Origin: Martelella lutilitoris
GTDB lineage: Bacteria > Pseudomonadota > Alphaproteobacteria > Rhizobiales > Rhizobiaceae
Assembly (NCBI RefSeq): GCF_016598595.1
Contig: NZ_CP066786.1
Span: 891,501 to 955,500, forward strand
Length of the DNA stretch: 64,000 nt
Direction: 5' to 3'
How positions within the stretch are numbered: the stretch's first letter is position 1; each line of letters starts with the position of its first letter. Both the position numbers and the translations under genes were made by a program. The notes beneath the pieces were generated by a model. The model made no database searches. It saw only the letters and a program-made list of their open reading frames with translations, and was not told the DNA's origin. Below, piece after piece: positions 1-8,933 of this stretch.

Positions 1-44
1 CCGATGGCAGCCGTCTCGTCACCATCCATGATCCCATTCAGTGA
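1..44 (+). CDS. ureA: Urease gamma subunit, C-terminal end only
   Basis: The first bases, read from position 3, encode the last residues of a urease gamma subunit: [13 protein letters not shown] and then TGA at 42-44. This tail is characteristic of UreA (family ending like DGTRLVTVHDPI). Only about 14 codons lie inside the window; the body is to the left. The stop is 10 bases before the ureB start, as expected for the ureABC order. It also shows that a longer ureB reading from position 4 is spurious, because that stretch codes UreA in another frame. Confidence 0.85.
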   Translation, partial: DGSRLVTIHDPIQ

Positions 45-54
45 GGGCTTGAAC

Positions 55-462
55 ATGACGAACGAGAAGAAAACCCCGGTCGGCGGCCTAGTCCTCGGCA
101 AGGGCGATATCGAGATCAATGCCGGCTATCCGACGACGACGCTCAAGGTGCGCAATACCGGCGACAGGCCGATCCAGGTCGGCTCGCATTTTCATTTTTT
201 CGAGGTCAACGCCGCGCTGGAATTCGATCGCGAACAGGCATTCGGTCAGCGCCTGAACATTCCTGCAACCACCGCCCTGCGCTTCGAGCCGGGCGATGAG
301 AAAGAGGTCACCCTTGTTCCCTACCAGGGCAAGCAGCGGGTGCTCGGCTTCAACGGCCTCGTCAACGGCTGGGTCGGCGACGAGAGCTACAATGACAGCC
401 GGCCGCGGCTGGTCGACGCGATGGAGCGCGCGGAACGCTACGGCTTCAAGTCGTCCAAGTGA
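55..462 (+). CDS. ureB: Urease beta subunit
   Basis: Structural beta subunit of cytoplasmic urease, which packs against UreA and UreC. The protein (135 aa from ATG 55) contains the family core: [17 protein letters not shown] near the start, then the [10 protein letters not shown] segment and the [20 protein letters not shown] segment. I chose ATG 55 because GAGGG lies just upstream and because an in-frame ATG at position 4 falls inside the ureA tail. The C-terminus runs some 25-30 residues beyond the shortest UreB proteins, ending in a basic SSK. It lies 36 bases before ureC and is surely co-transcribed. Confidence 0.95.
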   Translation: MTNEKKTPVGGLVLGKGDIEINAGYPTTTLKVRNTGDRPIQVGSHFHFFEVNAALEFDREQAFGQRLNIPATTALRFEPGDEKEVTLVPYQGKQRVLGFNGLVNGWVGDESYNDSRPRLVDAMERAERYGFKSSK

Positions 463-498
463 CCGCCCGGTACAACCTCATTCGACAGGATTTCTGAA

Positions 499-2217
499 AT
501 GGCCAAGATTTCAAGACAGCAGTATTCAGACCTCTATGGTCCGACAACGGGCGACAAGATCCGCCTCGGCGATACCGATCTCTATATCGAGATCGAAAAG
601 GACCTCCGGGTCTATGGCGAGGAAGCCGTCTATGGCGGCGGCAAGACGCTGCGCGACGGGATGGGTTACGACAACGAGCTTACCAGCGCTGCAGGCGCCC
701 CCGATCTCGTCATCACCAACGTCACCATTCTCGACGCGGTGCAGGGCGTCATCAAGGCCGATGTTGGCGTCAAGAACGGCAATATCTGCGCCATCGGCAA
801 GGCCGGCAACCCGTCCACCATGTCGGGCGTGACGCCCGGATTGGCGCTCGGGCCGGGCACCGACGCGATCTCGGGCGAGCACCTGATCCTGACGGCTGGC
901 GGCATCGACGCCCACGTCCACTTCATCTCGCCCCAGCAGGCGGAAGCGGCTCTTTCCAACGGCGTCACCACGCTGTTCGGCGGCGGCATCGGCCCGACCG
1001 ACGGCACCAACGGCACCACCATCACCCCCGGCACCTGGAATGTCGAGATGATGCTGCGCTCCTTCGACGGCTGGCCGGTCAATGCCGGCGTGCTGGGTAA
1101 GGGCAATGTCTCCGCCCGGCTGCCGATCGAGGAGCAGCTCCGCGCCGGCGTCATGGGTCTGAAGATCCACGAGGACTGGGGCAGTACGCCGGAAGCGATC
1201 CGCACGGCGCTTCGGACCGCCGATGAGTTCGACGTTCAGGTCTGCATCCATACCGATACGCTGAACGAGGCCGGCTTCGTCGAAAATACGATTGCCGCCT
1301 TCGAGGGTCGCACCATCCACACCTACCACACGGAAGGCGCCGGCGGCGGTCACGCGCCGGACATTATCCGTGTGGCTGGCCAGTCCAACGTCATCCCGAG
1401 TTCGACCAACCCGACGCTGCCCTATGGCATCAATTCGCAGGCCGAGCTCTTCGACATGACGATGATCTGCCACAATCTCAGCCCGAAGATCCCGACCGAC
1501 GTCGCTTTCGCCGAAAGCCGTGTCCGCCCGGAAACCATCGCCGCTGAAAACGTGCTGCACGATCTCGGCGCGATCTCGATCCTGTCCAGCGACAGCCAGG
1601 CCATGGGCCGCGTCGGTGAGAACTGGGCGCGCACGATCCAGACCGCGCATCTGATGAAGGACCGCATGGGCGCCTATGAAGGCGACACCTCGGGCAATGA
1701 CAATGAACGCGTGCTGCGCTTCGTCGCCAAGGTCACGATCAATCCGGCGATCGCGCAGGGCGTCAGTCATGTGATCGGCTCGGTCGAAGTCGGCAAGATG
1801 GCCGACCTCGTGCTATGGGAGCCGGCCTTCTTCGGCGCCAAGCCGAAAATGGTGATCAAGGGCGGCCTGATTTCCTGGGCGCTGATGGGCGATCCGAACG
1901 CCTCACTGCCCACGCCGCAGCCGGTTCTCTACCGTCCGATGTTCGGCGCCTACGGCTCGGCGCTGCCGAAGACCCGCGTGACCTTCACGTCGCTGGCAGG
2001 CTATGAGGACGGCATCGTCGACCGCTACCAGCTCCGCTCGCAGGTGATGCCGGTCTATGGCACGCGCACGATCAGCAAGAGCTCGATGGTGCGCAACAGC
2101 ACGCTGCCGGAGATTGAGGTCAACCCGGAAACCTTCGCGGTGACCGTCAACGGCAAGCACGCGACCGTCGAGCCGGCGACCACGATCCCGCTGAACCAGC
2201 TCCACTTCTTTAGCTGA
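499..2217 (+). CDS. ureC: Urease alpha subunit (catalytic)
   Basis: Hydrolyses urea to ammonia and carbamate at a di-nickel centre. All active-site residues are present with a constant +5 offset from Klebsiella UreC numbering: His139 and His141 (AHVHF), carbamylated Lys222 with His224 (LKIHEDWG), His251, His277, the flap Cys324-His325 (MICHNL) and Asp365 (SSDSQAMG). Length (572 aa) is normal for the family. Start ATG 499 gives the standard [20 protein letters not shown]-terminus. A strong hairpin follows the stop codon (2226-2250), separating the abundant structural transcript from the accessory genes. No missing or altered key residue was seen, so the enzyme should be active once metallated. 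Confidence 0.98.
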   Translation: MAKISRQQYSDLYGPTTGDKIRLGDTDLYIEIEKDLRVYGEEAVYGGGKTLRDGMGYDNELTSAAGAPDLVITNVTILDAVQGVIKADVGVKNGNICAIGKAGNPSTMSGVTPGLALGPGTDAISGEHLILTAGGIDAHVHFISPQQAEAALSNGVTTLFGGGIGPTDGTNGTTITPGTWNVEMMLRSFDGWPVNAGVLGKGNVSARLPIEEQLRAGVMGLKIHEDWGSTPEAIRTALRTADEFDVQVCIHTDTLNEAGFVENTIAAFEGRTIHTYHTEGAGGGHAPDIIRVAGQSNVIPSSTNPTLPYGINSQAELFDMTMICHNLSPKIPTDVAFAESRVRPETIAAENVLHDLGAISILSSDSQAMGRVGENWARTIQTAHLMKDRMGAYEGDTSGNDNERVLRFVAKVTINPAIAQGVSHVIGSVEVGKMADLVLWEPAFFGAKPKMVIKGGLISWALMGDPNASLPTPQPVLYRPMFGAYGSALPKTRVTFTSLAGYEDGIVDRYQLRSQVMPVYGTRTISKSSMVRNSTLPEIEVNPETFAVTVNGKHATVEPATTIPLNQLHFFS

Positions 2218-2225
2218 TTGCGATG

Positions 2226-2250
2226 CCGGGCGAAGCAAACCTTCGCCCGG
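2226..2250 (+). other. RNA hairpin between ureC and ureE
   Basis: A perfect 10-bp stem (CCGGGCGAAG 2226-2235 pairing with CTTCGCCCGG 2241-2250) with a 5-base loop begins eight bases after the ureC stop. No T-run follows, so it is not a classical terminator. An mRNA-stabilising or partial-attenuation element is the likely reading, consistent with higher need for UreABC than for the chaperones. Confidence 0.6.
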
Positions 2251-2365
2251 TCCGTCCAACAACAACGACGCCGGGGACGTTCAGCCGGAAGGCGGCATCA
2301 AGGGCCAGGTAGGCACCGGTGCGTTTCGGCTCTTCTTTCAAGGCGCACAGAATGCGGCGAACATC

Positions 2366-2950
2366 ATGATTCTTGTCGAAAAAATCCTTGGCAACCTCAA
2401 GGATGCCGACTGGCACAAACGCTCCCACGAAGCGACGGTCGATTACCTCGCGCTCGAACAGTGGGAAGCGCCGAAGAACCGCCTGCGCAAGGCGAGCGAG
2501 GGCGGAACCGAACTCGCGATCTCGCTGCCGCGATCGGAGCATCTCCACAATGACGATGTCCTGCACTACGACGAGGCCAGCAACACCATCATCGCCGCCC
2601 GCATCGCGCTGAAGGAGGTCATGGTCATCGAGCTCGAAGGGCTGGAAACGCTCGCGCCGCAGGAAATCCTCAGGATCTGCTTCGAGCTGGGCCACGGGCT
2701 TGGCAACCAGCACTGGCCTGCGGTGATCAAGGGCAGCACCGTCTATGTGCCGCTTTCGGTCGACCAGAAGGTCATGGCCTCGGTGATGAAGACCCATGCC
2801 TTCGAGGGCGTGAAAAGCCATTTCGCGCCGGGCGAGGAAATCGCCGCCAAGCTCGACGCCCGCGAGGTGCGGATGCTGTTTGCCGGCGCGGACGCGACGC
2901 CGCACCACCACCATGATCACGGCCATGGCGACCATCACCACCATCACTGA
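2366..2950 (+). CDS. ureE: Urease accessory protein UreE (nickel carrier)
   Basis: Nickel-binding metallochaperone that hands Ni(II) to the UreDFG complex on apo-urease. The 194-aa protein has an N-terminal peptide-binding-like half, the C-terminal metal-binding domain with the GHGLGNQHWPA segment, and a histidine-rich tail (four His, Asp-His-Gly-His-Gly-Asp, five His) that can buffer several nickel ions. ATG 2366 gives the normal N-terminus MILVEKILGN. A 148-bp gap with a hairpin separates it from ureC; ureF begins 13 bases after its stop. Confidence 0.95.
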   Translation: MILVEKILGNLKDADWHKRSHEATVDYLALEQWEAPKNRLRKASEGGTELAISLPRSEHLHNDDVLHYDEASNTIIAARIALKEVMVIELEGLETLAPQEILRICFELGHGLGNQHWPAVIKGSTVYVPLSVDQKVMASVMKTHAFEGVKSHFAPGEEIAAKLDAREVRMLFAGADATPHHHHDHGHGDHHHHH

Positions 2951-2963
2951 GCCGGAGGCGGAA

Positions 2964-3686
2964 ATGCCAGACACGAACGGCGTCCAGATGCGGTGCGAAA
3001 ACGACATGGTTCTGCTCGCGCGTCTTCTGCAGTTTTCCGATTCGACGTTGCCCGTTGGCGCTTTCGCCTTTTCCAACGGGTTGGAATCGGCAATCCAGAC
3101 CGGCGTCGTGGCCGATGCGGCAAGCCTGGAACGGTTCGTCGAAACGGTGGTGCGGCAGGCTTCCGGCATGGACGGCATCGCCTTTCTTCATGCCCATCGC
3201 GCGGCCCGCCGCGGCGCCTACGACGCCGTGCTCGAGGCGGACCGCGAATTGTGGAACCGGCGCGTGGGCGAGGAACAGCAGATGATGCTCGCCCGCATGG
3301 GCCGCAAGTTTGCGGAGCTGTCCCTGAAGATCAGCGCCTTTCCCGTTCTCGAACGCTGGCTGGCGGATATCAAGGCCGGCAGGACGCCCGGCTGCTTTCC
3401 GGTCGGCCAGGCGGTCGCGCTCGCCCATATGGGCGCCGATGAGAGGCAGGCCTTCGTGGTCCATCAGTACGGCGTGGCGGCGATGATCATGAGTGCGGCG
3501 GTGCGGCTGATGCGGATTGATCATCTCGATACCCAGCGCATCCTGTTTGCCGTGCAGGGCCGCGTCGAGGACGATTACGCGCGCGTCGGCGGGCTGGAAC
3601 TCGACGAAATGTCCGGCTTCGCGCCGGTCTTCGATGTCCTCGTCGCCCATCACACGAAAACCCATGTCCGGCTGTTCATGAACTGA
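2964..3686 (+). CDS. ureF: Urease accessory protein UreF
   Basis: Part of the UreD-UreF-UreG activation complex that loads nickel and CO2 into apo-urease; UreF gates the GTPase UreG. From ATG 2964 the product is 240 aa with the family features [21 protein letters not shown] near the N-terminus and a conserved helical body ending in THVRLFMN. I chose 2964 because GGAGGCGG stands just upstream; an upstream in-frame start at 2880 would lie wholly inside ureE. ATG 3006 is a possible alternative. The gene is 13 bases after ureE and 22 before ureG. Confidence 0.93.
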   Translation: MPDTNGVQMRCENDMVLLARLLQFSDSTLPVGAFAFSNGLESAIQTGVVADAASLERFVETVVRQASGMDGIAFLHAHRAARRGAYDAVLEADRELWNRRVGEEQQMMLARMGRKFAELSLKISAFPVLERWLADIKAGRTPGCFPVGQAVALAHMGADERQAFVVHQYGVAAMIMSAAVRLMRIDHLDTQRILFAVQGRVEDDYARVGGLELDEMSGFAPVFDVLVAHHTKTHVRLFMN

Positions 3687-3708
3687 CCGGCGGAAAAGGA
3701 ATGGCACA

Positions 3709-4350
3709 ATGAAGAAAATCACGCGTATCGGCATCGGCGGCCCGGTCGGATCTGGCAAGACGGCCGTGATCGAAACCATTACCCCGCGGCTGATCGAGCT
3801 TGGCGTCAAGCCGCTGATCATCACCAATGACGTGGTCACCACCGAGGACGCAAAACAGGTCCGGCGCACGCTGAAGGGCGTGCTGGTCGAGGAGAAGATC
3901 GTCGGCGTGGAAACCGGCGCCTGCCCGCACACCGCGGTGCGCGAGGACCCTTCCATGAACATCGCCGCGGTCGAGGAGATGGAAGAAAAGTATCCCGACA
4001 GCGACGTCATCCTGATCGAATCCGGCGGCGACAACCTGACGCTGACCTTCAGCCCGGCGCTCGCCGATTTCTACATCTACGTCATCGACGTCGCCGCCGG
4101 CGACAAGATTCCGCGCAAGAACGGCGCTGGCGTCTGCCAGTCGGATATCCTCGTGATCAACAAGACCGACCTCGCCCCTTACGTCGGCGCGGACCTCGGC
4201 GTCATGGACCGCGATTCCAAGCTGATGCGCGGCAAGAAGCCGTTCGTGTTCACCAATTGCAAGACCGGCGAGGGCGTAGACGAACTGATGAAGCTGATCA
4301 TGGACATGGCGCTGTTCGACGTGACGCCCGCCGGGCAAGCCGCAGAGTGA
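3709..4350 (+). CDS. ureG: Urease accessory GTPase UreG
   Basis: SIMIBI-class GTPase that dimerises around a nickel ion and drives urease activation. Visible motifs are the P-loop GGPVGSGKT (residues 10-18), the metal-binding Cys72-Pro73-His74 ([13 protein letters not shown]), the ESGGDNLT segment and the base-recognition NKTDLAP. Length, 213 aa, is within the usual range. It is followed after four bases by ureD, so translation of the two is probably coupled. Confidence 0.97.
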   Translation: MKKITRIGIGGPVGSGKTAVIETITPRLIELGVKPLIITNDVVTTEDAKQVRRTLKGVLVEEKIVGVETGACPHTAVREDPSMNIAAVEEMEEKYPDSDVILIESGGDNLTLTFSPALADFYIYVIDVAAGDKIPRKNGAGVCQSDILVINKTDLAPYVGADLGVMDRDSKLMRGKKPFVFTNCKTGEGVDELMKLIMDMALFDVTPAGQAAE

Positions 4351-4354
4351 CCCG

Positions 4355-5290
4355 ATGAGCCTTCATCAACGCCTGCGCCGGATCGACGAGTACCGGGAAT
4401 TGAACGGTTTCCGGACCGAGCCTCAGCAGATGCGCGCGGCCGGACCGGGAAAGATCGGGGCGTTGCGCCTCGGTTTCTCGATGCGCGGCGGCCGCTCGGT
4501 CCTGTCCGACCTCTACCGGGCCACGCCGCTTCTGGTGCAGCAGGCGCTCTACTGGGACGAGGCGATGCCGGAACTGCCGATCTGCTCGATCATCTCGATC
4601 GGCGGCGGCATATTGCAGGGCGATCGCTACACCATCGATATTTCGGTGGGCGAGGGCGCATGCGCCCAGGTGACCTCCCAGGGCGCGAACCGCATCCACC
4701 AGATGGACGCCAATTACGCTTCGCAGCATCAGACCGTCACGCTTGAGAAAGACGCCTATCTCGAATTCCTTCCGGATTTCACCATCCCCTATCGAGATTC
4801 GCGCTTCATCAACGATACCGATCTCGTGGTCCACGAGGACGCGACGCTGCTCTATGGCGAGATGATGATGACCGGCCGCAAGCACCACCATGAGAGCGAA
4901 CGCTTCGGCTTCGATCTCCTGTCGATGACCGTCAATGCCCGTCGGCCCGACGGACGCAAGCTGTTCACCGAGAAGGTGCTGATCGAGAAGGGCAACGAGA
5001 CGATCGATTTTCCCGCGGTGATGGGCGGCTACGATGCCTTTGCCAACATTCTCTGCATCACGCCGCCGGCCATTGCCGAACGCATCCGCGAACGTGTCGG
5101 CGTCAATTTCGGCGAAGAACGGCCGCGCGCGATCTCCGGCGTTTCGACGCTTCCCAACGGTGCCGGCCTGATGCTGCGCGTGGTCGGGATCGAAAGCTAC
5201 GACGTGCGCGCGGAGGTTCGGAACTTCTGGAAGGTCGTCAGGGAAGAAGCGCGCGGCAAAACGCTGCCGGAAGAATTTCTCTGGCGTTGA
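4355..5290 (+). CDS. ureD: Urease accessory protein UreD
   Basis: Scaffold protein that binds apo-urease and recruits UreF and UreG. The 311-aa product has the UreD core, including ISIGGGILQGDRYTIDISVGEGA and the tract following TSQGANRIHQMD. Its position at the end, after ureG, matches the Brucella ure2-type order ABCEFGD-T rather than the D-first order of many other bacteria. The N-terminal 30-40 residues are variable in the family, so the exact start is less certain than the reading frame. Confidence 0.93.
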   Translation: MSLHQRLRRIDEYRELNGFRTEPQQMRAAGPGKIGALRLGFSMRGGRSVLSDLYRATPLLVQQALYWDEAMPELPICSIISIGGGILQGDRYTIDISVGEGACAQVTSQGANRIHQMDANYASQHQTVTLEKDAYLEFLPDFTIPYRDSRFINDTDLVVHEDATLLYGEMMMTGRKHHHESERFGFDLLSMTVNARRPDGRKLFTEKVLIEKGNETIDFPAVMGGYDAFANILCITPPAIAERIRERVGVNFGEERPRAISGVSTLPNGAGLMLRVVGIESYDVRAEVRNFWKVVREEARGKTLPEEFLWR

Positions 5291-5315
5291 TCACAAACTA
5301 AAACGGGGTGCGGAT

Positions 5316-6302
5316 ATGACGGAGAAGCGCAAAGACTTTGCAACGCAATGCCTGCGCGGGGCGGGGCAGGTTTTCTTCATGGAGAACGCGCTTACGGGCG
5401 CGCTTTTCATTCTTGCAATTGGCTATGCGAGCTATGCGGGCGGCAACTGGTCGACCACGATCGGCGCCGTCGTCGGCCTCATCGTCGCCACGCTGACCGC
5501 CCGGCTTCTCGATTGCGACGGCGATTCGATCACCTCCGGCCTGTTTGGCTTCAACGGCATTCTCGTCGGCGTCGCCATTCCCACCTTCATCAGCGTCTCG
5601 CCGCAGCTCTGGTTCTATGTGGTCATCGGCGCGGCCATGAGCACGGTGGTGACGGCGGCGCTCGGAGCGATGATCACCAAAAGCTGGGGCATTCCGGGGT
5701 CGACCGGCCCGTTCGTGCTGACCGGCTGGCTGCTGGTGGCCGGCGCCTATACGTTCGGCGCGCTCGATGTTTCCGGCGACCATCCGGAACTGGTCTCGGA
5801 CTATATCAAGGGCGTGACGGTGATCCCGTCCCATATCGAACTGGTCCAGATCTTCTTCCGCAATATCGGCCAGGTCTATCTTCTCGGCAACGAGATCAGC
5901 GGCGCGATCATTCTTCTCGGCATTTTGATCGCCTCGCGCGCGGCCGGTATTGCCGCCATTTGCGGCTCCCTGGTCGCCATGGCGACGGCGATCGCACTCA
6001 GGGCGGAGCCGCATTCGGTGGTGCAGGGGCTCTACGGTTTCAGCGCGGTGCTGACGGCAATGGCGGTCGGCGTCATCTTTTTGAAACCATCGCCGCGGGT
6101 GGTTGTCTACGCGCTGCTGGCCACGATCGTCACCGTCTTCTTGCAGGGCGCCTATGATGTGCTGACCGAGCCGCTCGGCCTGCCGTCCTTCACCGCCCCC
6201 TATGTGCTGACGATGTATCTGTTCATCGCGCCGAAGAAGCTGCTTGCGCCGCATCCGCACAGCGCGGTCGGAGAGCATCTGGTCACCGATACCAACAACT
6301 AA
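5316..6302 (+). CDS. ureT: Urea channel/transporter (UT family)
   Basis: Inner-membrane urea channel that lets urea flow down its gradient to cytosolic urease. The 328-aa protein shows the internal two-fold repeat of the UT/SLC14 family: NALTGALF and GLFGFNGILVG in the first half are echoed by NEISGAII and GLYGFSAVLTA in the second, and GSTGPFVLTG by FTAPYVLTM. About ten hydrophobic segments are visible. It lies 25 bases behind ureD with GGGGTGCGG before the ATG, as in the Brucella ure2 operon. A short hairpin (6308-6330) separates it from amt. Confidence 0.9.
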   Translation: MTEKRKDFATQCLRGAGQVFFMENALTGALFILAIGYASYAGGNWSTTIGAVVGLIVATLTARLLDCDGDSITSGLFGFNGILVGVAIPTFISVSPQLWFYVVIGAAMSTVVTAALGAMITKSWGIPGSTGPFVLTGWLLVAGAYTFGALDVSGDHPELVSDYIKGVTVIPSHIELVQIFFRNIGQVYLLGNEISGAIILLGILIASRAAGIAAICGSLVAMATAIALRAEPHSVVQGLYGFSAVLTAMAVGVIFLKPSPRVVVYALLATIVTVFLQGAYDVLTEPLGLPSFTAPYVLTMYLFIAPKKLLAPHPHSAVGEHLVTDTNN

Positions 6303-6307
6303 AGAGC

Positions 6308-6330
6308 GGCGCGACCGGGGCGGTCGCGCC
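6308..6330 (+). other. Hairpin between ureT and amt
   Basis: A 9-bp perfect stem (GGCGCGACC 6308-6316, GGTCGCGCC 6322-6330) with a five-base loop follows the ureT stop. It lacks a downstream T-run on the plus strand, so readthrough into amt is expected; it may stabilise the upstream message or lower amt expression. Confidence 0.5.
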
Positions 6331-6358
6331 AAAAACAAGCTTTTCAAAGGAGAAGGTT

Positions 6359-7600
6359 ATGCAAGCGATCAATGCGGGGGATACCGCGTTTGTTCTGATC
6401 TGCACGGCGCTGGTCTGCATGATGACCCCGGCACTGGCGCTGTTTTACGGCGGCCTGGTCAAGCAGCGCGATGTGCTGTCGATCATGATCCAGAATTTCG
6501 TCTGCATCGGGATCGTCAGCATCATCTGGGTGTTCGGCGGTTTCAGCCTGGCCTTCGGTCCGTCGATCGGCGGGATCATCGGCGATATCCGTCCCTATTT
6601 CGGGATGTATCATGTGGGCATCAGCCCGAATGACACCTACGCGCCGCACATTCCCTTCATGATGGTCTTCGCCTATCAGATGATGTTCGCGATCATCACG
6701 CCGGCACTGATGACCGGCGCCTTTGTCGGGCGTTTCAAATTCGGGGCCTACCTGTTCTTCGTCGCTTTGTGGACGATCCTGGTATACCTGCCGGCGGCGC
6801 ACTGGATCTGGGGCGGCGGATTTCTTTCCAAGATGGGCGTCGTCGATTTTGCCGGCGGTATCGTGATCCACACCGCCGCGGGTTTCTCGGCCCTTGCCGC
6901 CGCACGCTTCCTTGGCAAGCGCAAGGTCGCGGTCGGCGCCCCGGAAAGCCAGCCGGCGAGCCTGCCGCTGGTGGCGCTCGGCGCGGGTCTTTTGTGGTTC
7001 GGCTGGTTCGGCTTCAATGCCGGCGGCGCCTATGCGGCGGATGCGCTGGCGGCCTACGCCTTTACCAACACCATGCTCGCTGGCGCGATTGCCATGCTGG
7101 TCTGGATGTTGTGGGAATGGCGCGAGCACAAGCGGGTCTCCTTCTCCGGCGTTCTCGTCGGCGCGGTGACCGGCCTTGCCACGATCACGCCCGCCGCCGG
7201 CTATGTCGAACCGATGGCCGCGCTGCTGATCGGGGCGATCGGCGCAACAGTCTGCTACAACGCCAAATATGTCCAGGAATGGCTGAAGATCGACGATACG
7301 CTGGAGGTCTGGCGCGCCCACGGCGTCGGCGGCATGACCGGCGCGATCCTGATCGGCTTCATGGCCAGTTCGCATATCAACGCCGTTTCGGCGAGCGTGA
7401 AGCAGCTTGGCGTGCAGGTGCTGGCCGTCCTCATTGTCGCCGCCTATTCGTGGATCATCACGACGATCCTGCTAAAGATCCTCGCGGGCTTCGGCCATCT
7501 GCGGGTGGCTGACGATATTCAGGAAGGAGGCGTCGATGAAGACATGGTCGGCGAACGCGCCTTCAATCTCTGGAACATGAAGAACGACATCAACAAGTAA
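6359..7600 (+). CDS. amt: Ammonium transporter, Amt family
   Basis: Trimeric inner-membrane ammonium channel; next to urease it would retain or recapture ammonia released from urea. The 413-aa protein has the family signature segments (ALFYGGLVKQRDVLS, then GGIVIHTAAGFSAL) and the pore twin histidines at His171 and His321 (E. coli 168/318). About eleven membrane helices are visible. GGAGAAGG precedes ATG 6359. No glnK is adjacent, unlike housekeeping amtB loci, which supports a dedicated role in urea use. A clear intrinsic terminator follows. Confidence 0.93.
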   Translation: MQAINAGDTAFVLICTALVCMMTPALALFYGGLVKQRDVLSIMIQNFVCIGIVSIIWVFGGFSLAFGPSIGGIIGDIRPYFGMYHVGISPNDTYAPHIPFMMVFAYQMMFAIITPALMTGAFVGRFKFGAYLFFVALWTILVYLPAAHWIWGGGFLSKMGVVDFAGGIVIHTAAGFSALAAARFLGKRKVAVGAPESQPASLPLVALGAGLLWFGWFGFNAGGAYAADALAAYAFTNTMLAGAIAMLVWMLWEWREHKRVSFSGVLVGAVTGLATITPAAGYVEPMAALLIGAIGATVCYNAKYVQEWLKIDDTLEVWRAHGVGGMTGAILIGFMASSHINAVSASVKQLGVQVLAVLIVAAYSWIITTILLKILAGFGHLRVADDIQEGGVDEDMVGERAFNLWNMKNDINK

Positions 7601-7610
7601 GCTACAATCA

Positions 7611-7650
7611 CGACAGCCGGGTGGTCTCAAGGCTGCCCGGCTGTCGTTTT
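7611..7650 (+). terminator. Intrinsic terminator of the urease operon
   Basis: An 11-bp perfect inverted repeat (CGACAGCCGGG 7611-7621 and CCCGGCTGTCG 7636-7646) with a 14-base loop is followed by TTTT. It sits ten bases after the amt stop and closes the ureABCEFGDT-amt transcription unit. Confidence 0.88.
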
Positions 7651-7678
7651 GTATTTCCCGAAGACCGCCGGAGCCGCC

Positions 7679-8920
7679 GTGGATATCGCCGTCATCATCT
7701 TTCTTCTGGTCTATCTGGCGCTGGCGCTCGGCTATCTGCCGGGTTTTCGCGTTGACCGGACCGGCGCAGCGGTTGTCGGCGCGCTGGCGATGATCGGCTT
7801 CGGGCGGATCACCGACAAGCAGGCTTGGGACGCGATCGATTACCAGACCGTCGGACTGCTGTTCGGCCTGATGATCGTCTCGGGGGCTTTCACGGTGTCC
7901 GGTTTCTATCAGTGGCTGGCCGGGCGGGTTGCCTCGCTGAAGGTCTCGCCGCCGGAACTGCTTGCGTTCCTTGTGGTCACCGGGGGCGGGCTTTCCGCCC
8001 TGCTGACCAATGATGTCGTGATTGTCGCGATGACGCCGCTACTGGTCTCGATCACCATGTCGCGCGGCCTCAATCCGGTTCCCTTCCTGCTCGGCTTCTG
8101 TTTCGCGACCAATACCGGCTCGGTGGCGACGATCATCGGCAGCCCGCAAAACATGATCGCGGCGCAGACGCTCGGCCTTTCATTCACAGGCTTCATGAAG
8201 GTGGCGCTGGTGCCGGCGCTGATCTCGCTGCCGGTCGTCTGGGGGGCGGTATGTCTGATCTATCGCGGGCGCTGGAACCTTGCCTCGGTTGAAGAACAGC
8301 CCCCGTCCGCCCCGGTCGCCGCGCCTGCCCAGAAACTCGATATCGCCGAGACCGTCAAGGCGGCCATCGTCACGACCGCCGTTGTTGCCGCCTTTGTCTT
8401 GACGGACTGGCCGCGTGAAATGGTGGCCCTTTCGGCCGCCGCCGTCATGCTGGTCAACCGGCAGGTGTCGTCGAAGGAGGTCATCGGAACGGTCGACGGC
8501 AACCTTCTTCTGCTGCTGGCCGGCCTGTTCGTGGTCAATGCGGCGCTGGCCCAGACCGGAATGCCGCAGAAGGTGGTCCACGACCTTCAGGGCGCAGGCG
8601 TCGATTTCGCCAATCCCTCGATCCTGTTCCTCGTCGCATCCGCGCTCAGCAATATTGTCGGCAACAATCCGGCGGTCATGCTGCTCGCGCCCTTCCTGCC
8701 GCATGCGGCGAACACCGAAGCGCTGGGCGCGGCGTTGGCGCTGGGCACGGGCTTTTCCAGCAATCTGATCATCTTCGGCAGCCTCGCCGGCATCATCGTG
8801 GTCGAGCAGGCGAAGGACCGGGGCGTGAAGATCGGCATGGGCGAATTCTGCCGCGCCGGCGTCCCCGTCACGCTTTTGTGCATGGTGCTCGCGCTCGCCT
8901 GGATCGCGCTTCTGACCTGA
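7679..8920 (+). CDS. SLC13/ArsB-NhaD superfamily anion permease
   Basis: Predicted inner-membrane permease of the ion-transporter superfamily (CitMHS/ArsB/NhaD-like), about 413 aa with 11-12 hydrophobic segments. Diagnostic tracts are LSALLTNDVVIVAMTPLL and FATNTGSVATIIGSPQNMIA in the first half and the partly repeated SALSNIVGNNPAVMLLAPFL with GTGFSSNLIIFGSLAGIIVVEQA in the second. I place the start at GTG 7679 because GGAG stands before it; TTG 7649 is the longer alternative but overlaps the terminator arm. It follows that terminator, so it is probably transcribed on its own. Substrate unknown: a dicarboxylate, citrate, arsenite or Na+/H+ role cannot be distinguished here. Confidence 0.75.
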   Translation: MDIAVIIFLLVYLALALGYLPGFRVDRTGAAVVGALAMIGFGRITDKQAWDAIDYQTVGLLFGLMIVSGAFTVSGFYQWLAGRVASLKVSPPELLAFLVVTGGGLSALLTNDVVIVAMTPLLVSITMSRGLNPVPFLLGFCFATNTGSVATIIGSPQNMIAAQTLGLSFTGFMKVALVPALISLPVVWGAVCLIYRGRWNLASVEEQPPSAPVAAPAQKLDIAETVKAAIVTTAVVAAFVLTDWPREMVALSAAAVMLVNRQVSSKEVIGTVDGNLLLLLAGLFVVNAALAQTGMPQKVVHDLQGAGVDFANPSILFLVASALSNIVGNNPAVMLLAPFLPHAANTEALGAALALGTGFSSNLIIFGSLAGIIVVEQAKDRGVKIGMGEFCRAGVPVTLLCMVLALAWIALLT

Positions 8921-8933
8921 CGATGGCCGCGTC

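Noticed and set aside
4..54. An N-terminal extension of UreB from ATG 4.
   Set aside because: These bases encode the UreA C-terminus in another frame, and a ribosome site stands before ATG 55.
526..1770. A 414-aa open frame on the minus strand across ureC.
   Set aside because: It is antisense to a clearly conserved urease alpha gene, rich in Arg, Asp and His from GC-rich shadow coding, and has no recognisable domain.
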